Shown: positions 1 to 9,059, counted from the first letter of the stretch. The stretch is DNA of 64,000 nt from Paraburkholderia bryophila (GCF_003269035.1 NZ_QLTK01000002.1:310001-374000); one strand, 5' to 3'. Program-made: numbers and translations. Notes: generated from the letters alone by a model not told the origin.

Positions 1-1
1 C

Positions 2-784
2 GATGCGAGCATCGTGCAGATCTCGCCGTCGTCGACCAATCCGGCCTACACGCAGCAGGGTTTCAAGACGACCTATCGGGTCGTCGCCACGGACGCGCAA
101 CAAGGTCCGGCGCTCGCCGATTACGCCACGAAGGCGTTGGGCGCCAAACGCATCGCGGTAGTGGACGATGCAACCGCCTACGGTAAGGGGCTCGCGGACG
201 AATTCGCGAAGACCGTACAGGCGAGCGGAGCGAAGATCGTCGCGCGGGAAGCGACGAACGACCGGGCCACGGATTTCCGGGCCATCCTCACAAAGATCAA
301 GAGTGTTCAGCCGGACGTGATTATGTTCGGCGGCATGGACGCGACGGGCGGGCCGTTTACCAAACAGGCGGCGGCGCTCGGTATCAGGGCAAAAATCCTT
401 GGCGGCGACGGTGTGTGTACCGACAAGGTGGGGGAGCTGGCGGGATCCGCCGTGCAAAACCTGGTCTGCTCGGAGGCGGGACTCGCGCTTTCGAAGATGG
501 ACAAGGGAGCGGACTTCGAAAAGAAGTACGTGGACCGCTTCCACACACCGGTGCAGATTTACGCACCGTTCACGTATGACGCTGTGTACGTGATTGTCGA
601 TGCAATGAAGCGCGCTAATTCGATCGAGGCGCCCAAGGTGCTGGCTGCGATGCCGTCCACCGATTACAACGGTGTAATCGGCCACATCGCGTTCGACGAC
701 AAGGGTGATTTGAAAGAGGGCGCCATTACGCTTTACGACTTCAAGGACGGCAAGAAAGCGGTTCTCGACGTCGTGAAGATGTGA
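2..784 (+). CDS. Branched-chain amino acid ABC transporter substrate-binding protein, 5'-truncated by window edge
   Basis: The reading frame is already open at base 2, so the true start and signal peptide lie outside the window; 260 residues are visible of a family that usually has about 370. The visible part matches the C-terminal two thirds of a periplasmic Leu/Ile/Val-binding protein (type I periplasmic fold): the segment around KRIAVVDDATAYGKGLA and the DVIMFGGMDATGG stretch are typical of LivK/LivJ proteins. It would capture the amino acid in the periplasm and hand it to LivHM. It is followed by a terminator and then livHMGF on the same strand, which supports the assignment. A urea or amide-binding relative is possible but less likely with this neighbourhood. 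Confidence 0.9.
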   Translation, partial: DASIVQISPSSTNPAYTQQGFKTTYRVVATDAQQGPALADYATKALGAKRIAVVDDATAYGKGLADEFAKTVQASGAKIVAREATNDRATDFRAILTKIKSVQPDVIMFGGMDATGGPFTKQAAALGIRAKILGGDGVCTDKVGELAGSAVQNLVCSEAGLALSKMDKGADFEKKYVDRFHTPVQIYAPFTYDAVYVIVDAMKRANSIEAPKVLAAMPSTDYNGVIGHIAFDDKGDLKEGAITLYDFKDGKKAVLDVVKM

Positions 785-803
785 TGACGGGACGTTCAGC
801 CTG

Positions 804-836
804 ACGGCACCGAAACCACCCAACGGTGCCGTTTTT
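804..836 (+). terminator. Intrinsic terminator between binding protein and livH
   Basis: A perfect 9 bp stem (ACGGCACCG / CGGTGCCGT) with an 11 nt loop is followed by five T. It lies 20 bp after the binding-protein stop and 178 bp before livH, so it probably makes the binding protein more abundant than the membrane and ATPase subunits by partial read-through. Confidence 0.8.
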
Positions 837-1013
837 GCATCCGCTCAAGGCGAGCCTGCAACCGCATCCCGGTCGTCATGGCAAACCGGCGGCGGATAAC
901 CCTTACCGGTCTTTTACATCAGTACCCGCAGTGCCGTTGAGATTCCGTGACGCATCACCGCCCACCGGCTGATGAAGAGCGCGAATCCAGTCGCACGGGC
1001 TAAGGAGCATTAA

Positions 1014-1964
1014 ATGGATATCTTCATCCAGCAGGTCCTCAACGGGCTGGTGCTTGGCAGCGTTTACGCCATCATCGCACTGGGCTATACGATGGTTTAC
1101 GGCATCTTGGGCATCATCAACTTCGCTCACGGCGACGTGTTGATGGTGGGCGCGATGGTTGCGCTCTCAGCCATAGGCGTGCTTCAGAACCACTTCCCCG
1201 GCCTCGGCAATGTGCCGACGCTCGTCATCGCGCTGATCATCGCCGCTATTGTGTGCGCGGCCGTCGGCTATACGATCGAGCGGGTGGCCTACCGGCCGTT
1301 GCGTAAAGCACCGCGTCTCGCTCCGCTGATCACCGCGATCGGCGTGTCGATCCTGCTGCAGACGCTGGCCATGATGATCTGGTCGCGCAACCCGTTGCCG
1401 TTCCCGCAACTGTTGCCCACCGACCCGATCAACGTGATCAAGGCCACCGACACGACGCCGGGCGCCGTGATCTCGATGACTGAAATCGTGATCATCGTGG
1501 TGGCCTTCCTCGTGATGGCCGGCCTGCTGCTGCTGGTGCACAAAACCAAGCTCGGCCGCGCGATGCGTGCGATCGCCGAGAACCCGGGCAATGCCAGCCT
1601 GATGGGCGTGAACCCGAACTTCGTGATTTCGGCGACCTTCATGATCGGCTCGGCGCTCGCCGCTCTGGCCGGCGTGATGATCGCGTCCGAATACGGCAAC
1701 GCGCACTTCTACATGGGCTTCATCCCCGGTCTGAAGGCCTTTACGGCAGCGGTACTGGGCGGTATCGGCAATCTCGGCGGCGCGATGGTGGGCGGGGTGA
1801 TCCTTGGCCTGATCGAGCAGTTGGGCGCCGGCTATATCGGCAACCTCACCGGTGGTGTGTTCGGCAGTAATTATCAGGACGTGTTCGCTTTCATCGTGCT
1901 GATCGTTGTGCTGGTGTTCCGTCCGTCGGGTCTGCTCGGCGAACGCGTTGCGGATCGCGCCTGA
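1014..1964 (+). CDS. livH: Branched-chain amino acid ABC transporter permease LivH
   Basis: Integral inner-membrane protein of 316 residues, about eight hydrophobic segments. The N-terminus (QQVLNGLVLGSVYAIIALGY) and the GIINFAHGD motif are hallmarks of LivH-type permeases. With LivM it forms the membrane channel for Leu, Ile and Val import. The ATG is preceded by AAGGAG with suitable spacing. It is separated from livM by 18 bp and belongs to the livHMGF operon. Confidence 0.95.
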   Translation: MDIFIQQVLNGLVLGSVYAIIALGYTMVYGILGIINFAHGDVLMVGAMVALSAIGVLQNHFPGLGNVPTLVIALIIAAIVCAAVGYTIERVAYRPLRKAPRLAPLITAIGVSILLQTLAMMIWSRNPLPFPQLLPTDPINVIKATDTTPGAVISMTEIVIIVVAFLVMAGLLLLVHKTKLGRAMRAIAENPGNASLMGVNPNFVISATFMIGSALAALAGVMIASEYGNAHFYMGFIPGLKAFTAAVLGGIGNLGGAMVGGVILGLIEQLGAGYIGNLTGGVFGSNYQDVFAFIVLIVVLVFRPSGLLGERVADRA

Positions 1965-1982
1965 TTCTGGGAGTAAATAAAC

Positions 1983-3152
1983 ATGACCTCAATTCAACCG
2001 ATCGAGCCGTCCACGACGCTCATCCCTGAAAAGAACCGCACCAAGACGCTGACGGTCGGCATCATCACCGCGATCTTCGTGATCGCCGCGCCGATGATCA
2101 TCGGCACGGCCGGCGGCAACTACTGGGTCCGCGTGCTCGACTTCGCGATGCTGTACGTGATGCTCGCGCTCGGCCTCAACGTGGTGGTCGGCTTCGCCGG
2201 CCTGCTGGACTTGGGCTACATCGCGTTCTACGCGGTCGGCGCCTACACGTCCGCGCTGCTGAGTTCGCCGCATCTGGCGTCGCAATTCGAATGGATCGCG
2301 CACCTCGCGCCGAACGGGCTGCATGTGCCGTTCCTGATCATCGTGCCGTGCGCGATGGCGGTGGCCGCGCTGTTCGGCGTGCTGCTCGGCGCACCGACGC
2401 TGCGTCTGCGTGGCGACTACCTCGCCATCGTGACGTTGGGCTTCGGAGAAATCGTGCGGATCTTCCTGAACAACCTCGACCGTCCGGTGAACATCACCAA
2501 CGGCCCGAAGGGCATCACGGCGATCGACCCGGTTCACTTCGGCGACTTCAGCCTCGCGCAGACGCACTCGCTGTTCGGCTTCCAGTTCCCCACGGTGTAC
2601 TCGTACTACTACCTGTTCGTGGTCGCAGCGTTGGCCGTGATCTGGGTGTGTACGCGCTTGCAGCACTCGCGTATCGGCCGCGCATGGGCCGCGATCCGCG
2701 AAGACGAAATCGCCGCCAAGGCGATGGGCATCAACACCCGCAACGTGAAGTTGCTGGCGTTCGCGATGGGCGCGTCGTTCGGCGGCCTGTCGGGCGCGAT
2801 GTTCGGCTCGTTCCAGGGCTTCGTGTCGCCGGAATCGTTCACGCTGCCGGAATCGATCGTGGTGCTGGCGTGCGTGGTGCTGGGCGGTATGGGCCATATC
2901 CCGGGCGTGATTCTCGGCGCGGTGCTGCTCGCGGTGCTGCCGGAATTCCTGCGCTCCACGATGGGTCCGCTGCAGAACATGGTCTTCGGTCACGAAATCG
3001 TCGACACGGAAGTGATCCGTCAGCTGGTCTACGCACTCGCCATGGTGCTGATCATGCTGTATCGCTCGGAAGGCTTGTGGCCGTCGCCCAAGCATGAAGA
3101 CAAGATTGCGAAACTGACGAAGCGTGGCGGCAAGAAGCCCGTTCGCGCCTAA
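1983..3152 (+). CDS. livM: Branched-chain amino acid ABC transporter permease LivM
   Basis: Second permease subunit, 389 residues. It has an N-terminal hydrophobic stretch, the LNVVVGFAGLLDLGYIAF region typical of LivM, and the conserved cytoplasmic loop RIGRAWAAIREDEIAAKAMG that contacts the ATPases. A GGGAG ribosome site precedes the ATG. The C-terminus is basic (KLTKRGGKKPVRA). It pairs with LivH in the inner membrane. Confidence 0.95.
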   Translation: MTSIQPIEPSTTLIPEKNRTKTLTVGIITAIFVIAAPMIIGTAGGNYWVRVLDFAMLYVMLALGLNVVVGFAGLLDLGYIAFYAVGAYTSALLSSPHLASQFEWIAHLAPNGLHVPFLIIVPCAMAVAALFGVLLGAPTLRLRGDYLAIVTLGFGEIVRIFLNNLDRPVNITNGPKGITAIDPVHFGDFSLAQTHSLFGFQFPTVYSYYYLFVVAALAVIWVCTRLQHSRIGRAWAAIREDEIAAKAMGINTRNVKLLAFAMGASFGGLSGAMFGSFQGFVSPESFTLPESIVVLACVVLGGMGHIPGVILGAVLLAVLPEFLRSTMGPLQNMVFGHEIVDTEVIRQLVYALAMVLIMLYRSEGLWPSPKHEDKIAKLTKRGGKKPVRA

Positions 3153-3169
3153 GCCGGGGAGAGAAAATA

Positions 3170-3943
3170 ATGAGCGACAACATTCGACTGTCGGTGAAAG
3201 GCGTCAACAAGCGCTTCGGCGGCTTGCAGGCGCTGTCCGACGTCGGGCTTGAAATCAAGTCCGGCCAGATTTACGGTTTGATCGGCCCGAACGGCGCCGG
3301 CAAGACGACCTTCTTCAACGTGATCACGGGCCTGTACACACCGGATTCGGGCGAGTTCAAGCTCGACGGCGAGAACTACACGCCGACCGCGGTGTATCAG
3401 GTGGCGAAAGCCGGTATCGCGCGTACGTTCCAGAACATCCGTCTGTTCGGCGGCATGACCGCGCTGGAAAACGTGATGGTCGGCCGTCACGTGCGTACCA
3501 AACACGGCCTGCTCGGCGCGGTGTTCCAGACCCCGGCCGAACGCAAGGAAGAGCGCGAGATCAAGGAACGCGCGATCGAACTGCTCGAGTACGTCGGCAT
3601 TGCGCAGTACGCGGACTACACGTCGCGCAACCTGTCGTACGGCCACCAGCGCCGTCTGGAAATTGCCCGCGCATTGGCGACCGATCCGAAGCTGCTCGCA
3701 CTGGACGAACCGGCGGCCGGCATGAATGCGACGGAAAAGGTCGAGCTGACCAAGCTGCTCGACAAGATCCGCAGCGACGGCAAGACGATCCTGCTGATCG
3801 AGCACGACGTGAAACTCGTGATGGGTCTGTGCAACCAGATGACGGTGCTCGACTACGGCAAGGTGATTGCGCAAGGTCTGCCGTCAGACGTGCAGAAGGA
3901 TCCGAAGGTGATCGAAGCTTATCTGGGTGCGGGAGTCCACTGA
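3170..3943 (+). CDS. livG: Branched-chain amino acid ABC transporter ATP-binding protein LivG
   Basis: ATPase of 257 residues. Walker A (GPNGAGKTT, residues 39-47), an atypical signature (LSYGHQRRLEIARAL), Walker B (LLALDEPAAGM) and the switch histidine (LLIEHD) are all present. LivG-type proteins characteristically have the RTFQNIRLF motif after Walker A, which is seen here. It powers uptake through LivHM together with LivF. Its stop codon shares one base with the livF start, so translation is probably coupled. Confidence 0.95.
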   Translation: MSDNIRLSVKGVNKRFGGLQALSDVGLEIKSGQIYGLIGPNGAGKTTFFNVITGLYTPDSGEFKLDGENYTPTAVYQVAKAGIARTFQNIRLFGGMTALENVMVGRHVRTKHGLLGAVFQTPAERKEEREIKERAIELLEYVGIAQYADYTSRNLSYGHQRRLEIARALATDPKLLALDEPAAGMNATEKVELTKLLDKIRSDGKTILLIEHDVKLVMGLCNQMTVLDYGKVIAQGLPSDVQKDPKVIEAYLGAGVH

Positions 3944-4665
3944 TGTCCACAACGCAAGCAATGTTGAAAATCAAGGGCCTGCAGGTCAATTACGGCGGCA
4001 TCCAGGCAGTCAAGGGCATCGACCTCGAAGTCCAGCAGGGCGAACTGGTCACGCTGATCGGCGCGAACGGTGCAGGCAAGACCACGACGATGAAGGCGAT
4101 CACGGGTCTGAAGCCGTACACGATCGGCGACATCGAGTACATGGGCGAATCGATCAAGGGCGTGCCGCCGCATCTGCTGCTCAAGCGCGGTCTGGCGATG
4201 GTGCCGGAAGGGCGCGGTATCTTCGCGCGCATGTCGATCGTCGAGAACATGCAGATGGGCGCTTATCTGCGGACCGACACCGACGGCATCAAGGCAGACG
4301 TCGATCGCATGTTCGGCTTCTTCCCGCGTCTGAAGGAACGGGCCACGCAGTACGCAGGCACGCTCTCCGGCGGCGAACAGCAAATGCTGGCCATGGCGCG
4401 CGCGATCATCAGCAAGCCGAAGCTGTTGTTGCTGGATGAACCGTCGATGGGTCTGTCGCCGATCATGGTCGAGAAGATCTTCGAAGTGGTGCGAGCGATC
4501 TCGGCGGAAGGCATGACCGTGCTGCTGGTCGAGCAGAACGCGCGTCTCGCGCTGCAGGCGGCGAACCGCGGCTATGTGATGGACTCGGGTCTGGTCACGA
4601 TGTCCGGCGACGCGAAACAGATGCTGGACGATCCGAAGGTGCGGGCGGCTTATCTGGGTGAATAA
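3943..4665 (+). CDS. livF: Branched-chain amino acid ABC transporter ATP-binding protein LivF
   Basis: ATPase of 240 residues with Walker A (GANGAGKTT, residues 40-48), signature LSGGEQQMLAMARA, Walker B LLLLDEPSMGL and the LLVEQN switch region typical of LivF. The start at TGATG overlaps the livG stop by one base; a longer upstream open frame lies inside livG and is not used. It is the last gene of the operon and is followed by a strong terminator. Confidence 0.95.
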   Translation: MSTTQAMLKIKGLQVNYGGIQAVKGIDLEVQQGELVTLIGANGAGKTTTMKAITGLKPYTIGDIEYMGESIKGVPPHLLLKRGLAMVPEGRGIFARMSIVENMQMGAYLRTDTDGIKADVDRMFGFFPRLKERATQYAGTLSGGEQQMLAMARAIISKPKLLLLDEPSMGLSPIMVEKIFEVVRAISAEGMTVLLVEQNARLALQAANRGYVMDSGLVTMSGDAKQMLDDPKVRAAYLGE

Positions 4666-4697
4666 CCTGGCTTAGCCGGACGAGACCGATAAGAAAG

Positions 4698-4729
4698 GCT
4701 GCATGCGCAAAACGCATGCAGCTTTTTTT
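4698..4729 (+). terminator. Intrinsic terminator after livF
   Basis: A perfect 10 bp stem (GCTGCATGCG / CGCATGCAGC), a 5 nt loop and a run of seven T end the liv operon, 33 bp after the livF stop. Confidence 0.95.
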
Positions 4730-4747
4730 ATTCCGACGCGCGACGCT

Positions 4748-5221
4748 TCAGCTTGCCGCCGCCACGGGTTCCGCGAGCTCGCCGAGGCGTTTGCCCAAAC
4801 TGATCACCGCGTCGGCGCGATACCCGAGCGCTTCGTAAAACTCGCGGATCTCGGTCTTCGCGGACAACACCTGCAGATTCAGCTTCGGGCAACCCAGCCC
4901 GGTCAACACCTGTTCGACGTGCGCGACCAGCCGCGTACCGATCCCGTGACGTCGCACCGACTCGTCGACGGCGAGCGAATAGAGCCAGCCCCGGTGACCG
5001 TCGTAGCCGCCCATCACCGTGCCGACGATGCGCTCGTCGAGCGTCGCGACGAAGAACAGTTCCGGTTGTGTCGCCAGCTTGTTGGCGATCGACAGATGCG
5101 GGTTGCGCTGCGGCCTTGTCACGTCCCGGTACTCGGGGAAGGCTTCTTGCCACAGCGCGACCACGACATCGGTGTCGCGCGCGTCGAAGCGGCGGATCGA
5201 TAGCGTGGAGGTCGTCGTCAT
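4748..5221 (-). CDS. GNAT family N-acetyltransferase, YpeA-like
   Basis: 157 residues with the acetyl-CoA binding signature VRRHGIGTRLVAHVE (the R/Q-x-x-G-x-G/A loop) and the strand GTVMGGYDGHRGWLY, which matches the YpeA subgroup of GNAT enzymes. It would transfer an acetyl group from acetyl-CoA to an unknown amine; the substrate cannot be read from sequence. It starts 17 bp after the stop of the ArgD-type aminotransferase, with AGGA upstream of the ATG, so the two are probably one operon. A link to arginine or ornithine metabolism is only inferred from that neighbour. Confidence 0.85.
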   Translation of the reverse strand: MTTTSTLSIRRFDARDTDVVVALWQEAFPEYRDVTRPQRNPHLSIANKLATQPELFFVATLDERIVGTVMGGYDGHRGWLYSLAVDESVRRHGIGTRLVAHVEQVLTGLGCPKLNLQVLSAKTEIREFYEALGYRADAVISLGKRLGELAEPVAAAS

Positions 5222-5238
5222 AAGTGCGTTCCTGGTCG

Positions 5239-6423
5239 TTACAGCGTGTCGAGAATCGAACGCAGCATGGCCATCATCTGGTCGATTTCCTCGTTCGTCA
5301 CGTTCAGTGCCGGCATGAAGCGCAGCAGGTTCGGGCGCGCCGCGTTGAGCAGCAGACCGTCGGGCTGCATCACACGGGCCTTCTCGACGATCTGGTTGCC
5401 GATGTCCTTGCCGAGCAGCAGGGCGCGCAGCAGACCTTCACCGCGCTCGCCTTCGAAGCCGCGCTCCGCCGACAACTCCAGCAGCTTCGCGCGCAGATAC
5501 TCGCCGCGCTCGCGCACGCCCTCGAGGAAACCCGGCGCCACCAGTTGCGAGATCACCGAATAGCCGACCGCGGTCATCAGCGGATTGCCGTTGTAGGTGC
5601 CGCCCTGGTCGCCGGCTTCGAACACGGCGACATTCGCCTTCGACAGCAGCGCCGCGAGCGGCACGCCGCCGCCGATGCCCTTGCCGAGCGTCATGATGTC
5701 CGGCTCGATACCCGACAGTTCGTAGGCGAACAGCGTGCCGGCGCGGCCGCAACCGCTTTGCACTTCGTCGACGATCAGCAGCAGGTTGTGCTGTTGGGTC
5801 AGCGCGCGCAATTGCTTCATGAATTCGGGGGTAGCCGGAATCACGCCACCTTCGCCCTGAATCGGTTCGAGCATCACGGCAACGGTCTTCGCGTTGATGA
5901 GCTTTTCCACCGACGCGATGTCGTTCAGGTCCGCTTTCGGGAAGCCCGGCACTTGCGGTGCGTAGATCGTGTCCCAGCCCGGCTTGCCGCTGGCCGACAT
6001 GGTGGCCAGCGTACGGCCGTGGAAGCTGTGGTCGAACGTGATGATCTCGAACGCGCCGTCCTTGAACTTCTTGCCCCACTTGCGCGCGAGCTTGATCGCG
6101 CCTTCGTTGGCTTCGGCGCCACTGTTGGTGAAGAACACCTTGTCGAAGCAGCTGTGTTGCGTGAGCAGGCCGGCGAGTTGCGCCATCGGCTCGTTGTAGA
6201 AAGCCGGCGACGGATTGAACAGCAGCCTGGCCTGTTTGTTCAGCGCTTCGATCATGCCTTCGTTGCAATGTCCGAGGCTGTTCACCGCCCAGCCCTGGAT
6301 GAAGTCCAGATATCGCTTGCCGGTATTGTCGTAGAGCCACGAGCCCTTGCCGTGCGTGAAAACGATTTCGGGCCGGTTCGTGATGTACATCAGCGACTCG
6401 ATCGGGTACTCAGTGAAATTCAT
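5239..6423 (-). CDS. argD: Acetylornithine aminotransferase (ArgD-type, PLP class III)
   Basis: Class III aminotransferase of 394 residues, close to the usual ArgD length. The PLP phosphate-binding region [18 protein letters not shown], the VDEVQSG motif and the Schiff-base lysine K248 in [11 protein letters not shown] are present. The predicted reaction is transfer of the amino group from N-acetylornithine to 2-oxoglutarate in arginine synthesis or its reverse in degradation; succinylornithine or ornithine use cannot be excluded. I chose the ATG that begins [18 protein letters not shown] because the family starts there; the open frame extends 34 codons further upstream without family similarity. 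A terminator-like hairpin sits about 90 bp upstream on the same strand. Confidence 0.88.
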   Translation of the reverse strand: MNFTEYPIESLMYITNRPEIVFTHGKGSWLYDNTGKRYLDFIQGWAVNSLGHCNEGMIEALNKQARLLFNPSPAFYNEPMAQLAGLLTQHSCFDKVFFTNSGAEANEGAIKLARKWGKKFKDGAFEIITFDHSFHGRTLATMSASGKPGWDTIYAPQVPGFPKADLNDIASVEKLINAKTVAVMLEPIQGEGGVIPATPEFMKQLRALTQQHNLLLIVDEVQSGCGRAGTLFAYELSGIEPDIMTLGKGIGGGVPLAALLSKANVAVFEAGDQGGTYNGNPLMTAVGYSVISQLVAPGFLEGVRERGEYLRAKLLELSAERGFEGERGEGLLRALLLGKDIGNQIVEKARVMQPDGLLLNAARPNLLRFMPALNVTNEEIDQMMAMLRSILDTL

Positions 6424-6509
6424 GACGGCAGGCTCCAGACAACGGATGAAGGGTGAATGAAAGTTGACCGGATACGCAACAGAGCGGCCGGGGATGGAAC
6501 GGAACGGCA

Positions 6510-6543
6510 AAAACAAAAAAGCCACGGCATGCCGTGGCTTTCA
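6510..6543 (-). terminator. Intrinsic terminator upstream of argD, reading toward argD
   Basis: A perfect 9 bp stem with central palindrome (AAGCCACGGC / GCCGTGGCTT) is followed on the minus strand by six T and a second T run. It lies about 90 nt before the argD start in the same orientation, so it ends either a short upstream transcript or an argD leader. Confidence 0.85.
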
Positions 6544-6655
6544 TGATTCGAACTGCGTGCGCCTGGGTGTGGCGCGAATCCGTGACGAAGCCAGCGGCGT
6601 CCCTAAGGGAGCGGCGAGCGGCGACGTCGGAGTTCGGATTGGATGCGGTTCATGC
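6510..6655 (-). ncRNA. Candidate small RNA or argD leader transcript
   Basis: On the minus strand a promoter-like pair (TTTACA, 18 bp, TATTCT; 6661-6690) would start a transcript near 6655 that ends at the terminator 6510-6543, about 145 nt long. A 16-codon open frame (6603-6653) begins at or right next to the predicted 5' end and encodes MNRIQSELRRRRSPLP with four consecutive arginine codons. It has no Shine-Dalgarno site. Either a small RNA or an arginine-sensitive leader of argD would fit; neither is shown. The rest of 6424-6826 holds no convincing gene. Confidence 0.4.
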
Positions 6656-6660
6656 GCGAA

Positions 6661-6690
6661 AGAATACGACAAGGAAAGCGCTGGTGTAAA
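6661..6690 (-). promoter_or_regulatory. Sigma70-type promoter candidate upstream of argD
   Basis: Minus-strand TTTACA (5 of 6 to consensus) and TATTCT (4 of 6) are separated by 18 bp. It would drive the short transcript described at 6510-6655 and possibly argD by read-through. Confidence 0.45.
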
Positions 6691-6761
6691 CCATGAATTT
6701 GTACGAGGGCCTGCGAAATGGATTCTGGATGAGTCTGCCAGCGGGCATGTTTCCATTTGAT

Positions 6762-6794
6762 GAACGGCGCGATGGCTAACCAGTCGCGCCGTTC
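6762..6794 (-). terminator. Hairpin after the ferredoxin-type reductase gene
   Basis: A perfect 11 bp inverted repeat (GAACGGCGCGA / TCGCGCCGTTC) with an 11 nt loop begins 33 bp after the stop of the reductase gene. No T tract follows, so it may be an RNA-stabilising hairpin or a weak terminator. Confidence 0.5.
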
Positions 6795-6826
6795 GGGGCC
6801 TGGCGTGTAGCGTTAAATCGCGTGGT

Positions 6827-7858
6827 TCAAACCGCGTTCGCCAGATCCGCGGCGCTCGTGAACGAGTCCGCATAGAACTCATCTTGCGGCAGCCCGTGAT
6901 GCTGGGTGAAATCGCGCTGGGCCGATTCGACCATGACCGGTGCGCCGCAGGCATACACCTGGTACGCCGACAGATCCGGCAAGTCTTCGATCACCGCGCG
7001 ATGCACGAAGCCGACGCGGCCCGTCCACGCGTCTTGCGCGTCCGGCTCCGACAGCACCGGCACGAACTTGAAGTTCGGAATCTCGCGCGCCCATTGCTCG
7101 GCGAGTTCGAGCAGATACAGGTCTTTCTTGCGGCGTGCGCCCCAGTAAAGCGTCATGGGACGATTCAGGTTCTTGAACACCGCATGCTCGACGATCGCCT
7201 TCAGCGGCGCGAAGCCCGTGCCCGAAGCCAGCAGCACGATTGGCCGGTCGGAATCTTCACGCAGGAAGAACGTGCCGAGCGGCGCTTCGAAGCGCAGGAT
7301 GTCGCGCTCTTTCAGCGTGTTGAACACGTGATCCGTGAATGCGCCGCCGGGCATGTGGCGCAGATGCAGCTCGATCGGGCCTTCGGTGTGCGGCGCGCTC
7401 GCCATCGAATAGCTGCGGCGCTTGCCGTCCTTCAGGATGAATTCGAGGTACTGACCGGCCAGATATTGCAGACGTTCGTTGGCGGGCAGTTGCAGCTTCA
7501 GCACGACGACGTCGTCGGCCTTGCGTTCGATCGCGTTGACGCGGCACGGCAGCTTTTTGACCTGCACGTCGCCGACCCCGGCCACTTCGCGAATGTCCAC
7601 TTCGAGATCGGAGCAGGCGGTCGCGCAGCACAACAGCGCCATGCCGCGAGTCTTTTCGTCGTTCGACAACGCCGACGACGAATGCGCGCGCTGTTCGACC
7701 TGGCCGCTGAGTACAGCGCCCTTGCACGAGCCGCATGCGCCGTTCTTGCAGCCGTACGGCAGGCCGATGCCCTGGCGCAACGCGGCGCTCAGCACCGGTT
7801 CGTCCTGTTCTACCTGAAACTGCCGGCCGCTTTGCCGGAGCGTGACGTTGAATGCCAT
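6827..7858 (-). CDS. 2Fe-2S ferredoxin / FAD / NAD(P)H oxidoreductase (AscD-like)
   Basis: 343 residues in three modules. Residues 1-95 form a plant-type 2Fe-2S ferredoxin with C37-x4-C42-x2-C45 and a distal cysteine at 77/78. Residues about 100-200 are the FAD domain with RRSYSMAS. Residues 205-335 are the NAD(P)H domain with LLASGTGFAPLKA and the C-terminal YADSF segment. Such proteins pass electrons from NAD(P)H through FAD to the iron-sulfur centre and on to a partner oxygenase or dehydrase. Database entries often name this type CDP-6-deoxy-delta-3,4-glucoseen reductase; no sugar-synthesis partner is nearby, so the real partner is unknown. It is divergent from the next gene. Confidence 0.85.
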   Translation of the reverse strand: MAFNVTLRQSGRQFQVEQDEPVLSAALRQGIGLPYGCKNGACGSCKGAVLSGQVEQRAHSSSALSNDEKTRGMALLCCATACSDLEVDIREVAGVGDVQVKKLPCRVNAIERKADDVVVLKLQLPANERLQYLAGQYLEFILKDGKRRSYSMASAPHTEGPIELHLRHMPGGAFTDHVFNTLKERDILRFEAPLGTFFLREDSDRPIVLLASGTGFAPLKAIVEHAVFKNLNRPMTLYWGARRKKDLYLLELAEQWAREIPNFKFVPVLSEPDAQDAWTGRVGFVHRAVIEDLPDLSAYQVYACGAPVMVESAQRDFTQHHGLPQDEFYADSFTSAADLANAV

Positions 7859-7937
7859 AAAGTGTGGGGAAATCGAAAAGTCGGTAATCGTTATCGGACC
7901 CGCCGCGTTCGCGGCCGACGGCTACAATGCGTCCACC

Positions 7938-8996
7938 ATGAAAGCGACACGAAACTTCCGCCGGCCGCGCGTGTTGATCGTAGGGTGCGGCGATGTCGGC
8001 ATGCGCTGCGTGCCCTTGCTGCAACCCCGTGCACACGTCTTCGCACTGACCAGCCACGCCGGGCGTTGCGCCGAACTGCGCGCCGCAGGCGTCACGCCGC
8101 TGGTCGGCGATCTGGATCAGCGCCGCAGCCTGAAACGGGTCGCGAGACTCGCGCCGACGGTGCTGCACCTTGCTCCGCCGCAAAAAAATGGCGACGACGA
8201 TCTGCGTACCCGCGCGTTGCTCGCGACGCTCGGCGCTCGTGGCGCCCGCGCGCTGCGCGCCGCGGCGACGCCTGCCGTGGCGCCGGTTGGACGGCTGCGC
8301 CGCGAACAGGTTGCGCGTGCCGGTGTGGCCGGGTTTGCCTTGCAAGGCGGATCCGGGACAGCCGATATTGTACCCGACGGGGTCGGCCGTGCCGCCGCTT
8401 CGCGCGCGCCGATCCGCCTCGTGTACGCCAGCACGACGGGCGTCTACGGCGATTGCGGCGGCGCCTGGATCGACGAGACGCGCGTGACGCAGGCCACCAA
8501 TGCGCGTGCCAAACGCCGCGTGTCGGCCGAGCGGCAAATGCGGCGGGCAACCGCTCGCGGCGCGGTCCGCGCCAGCATCGCGCGGATTCCCGGCATCTAT
8601 GCGGGTAACCGTCTGCCGCTCGCGCGGCTCGAAAAACGCACGCCGGCTCTGATCGATGCCGACGATGTCTACACCAACCATATCCACGCCGACGATCTCG
8701 CCGCGATCCTCGTGCGGCTCGCGACACACGGCCGGCCGGCGCGCGTGATTCACGCGTCGGACGACTCGTCGTTGAAAATGGGGGAGTACTTCGACGCGGT
8801 TGCCGATGCCTTCGGTGTCGAGCGTGCGCCGCGTATCACGCGTGCCCAGGCCGAGCAGGCGATCGAGCCGACCATGCTGTCGTTCATGCGTGAATCGCGG
8901 CGGCTGATGAACCGGCGCCTCAAGAGGGAGTTACGCGTGCGATTGCGCTACCCGAGCGTGCAGGATTTTCTCCGCGAGGCCCTGACGAAGGGGTAA
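7938..8996 (+). CDS. NAD-dependent epimerase/dehydratase-type Rossmann protein
   Basis: 352 residues with an N-terminal dinucleotide-binding motif VLIVGCGDVG (GxGxxG at 16-21), a YASTTGVYGDCGG stretch that carries the SDR active-site type Y/S segment, and HIHADDLAAILVRLATHGRP typical of extended SDR (YeeZ-like) proteins. The substrate is unknown. The middle (about residues 85-135) is alanine and arginine rich and looks poorly conserved. I start at the ATG at 7938; there is no good ribosome site, and a TACAAT -10 like element lies just upstream at 7924-7929. It is transcribed divergently from the reductase gene. Confidence 0.75.
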   Translation: MKATRNFRRPRVLIVGCGDVGMRCVPLLQPRAHVFALTSHAGRCAELRAAGVTPLVGDLDQRRSLKRVARLAPTVLHLAPPQKNGDDDLRTRALLATLGARGARALRAAATPAVAPVGRLRREQVARAGVAGFALQGGSGTADIVPDGVGRAAASRAPIRLVYASTTGVYGDCGGAWIDETRVTQATNARAKRRVSAERQMRRATARGAVRASIARIPGIYAGNRLPLARLEKRTPALIDADDVYTNHIHADDLAAILVRLATHGRPARVIHASDDSSLKMGEYFDAVADAFGVERAPRITRAQAEQAIEPTMLSFMRESRRLMNRRLKRELRVRLRYPSVQDFLREALTKG

Positions 8997-9059
8997 AACG
9001 CGTCGAGCGTGAAGGCGCGACGCCGCACCCAGCCGCGAGCGTCTCGTTGCCCCGAAGCC

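Noticed and set aside
6693..6779. 28-codon plus-strand frame MNLYEGLRNGFW... with AAGGA upstream
   Set aside because: The ribosome site is too far (about 14 nt) and nothing supports expression; kept only as a note.
6541..6954. 137-codon minus-strand frame before argD
   Set aside because: Overlaps the 3' end of the reductase gene in another frame, has no ribosome site and a biased composition.
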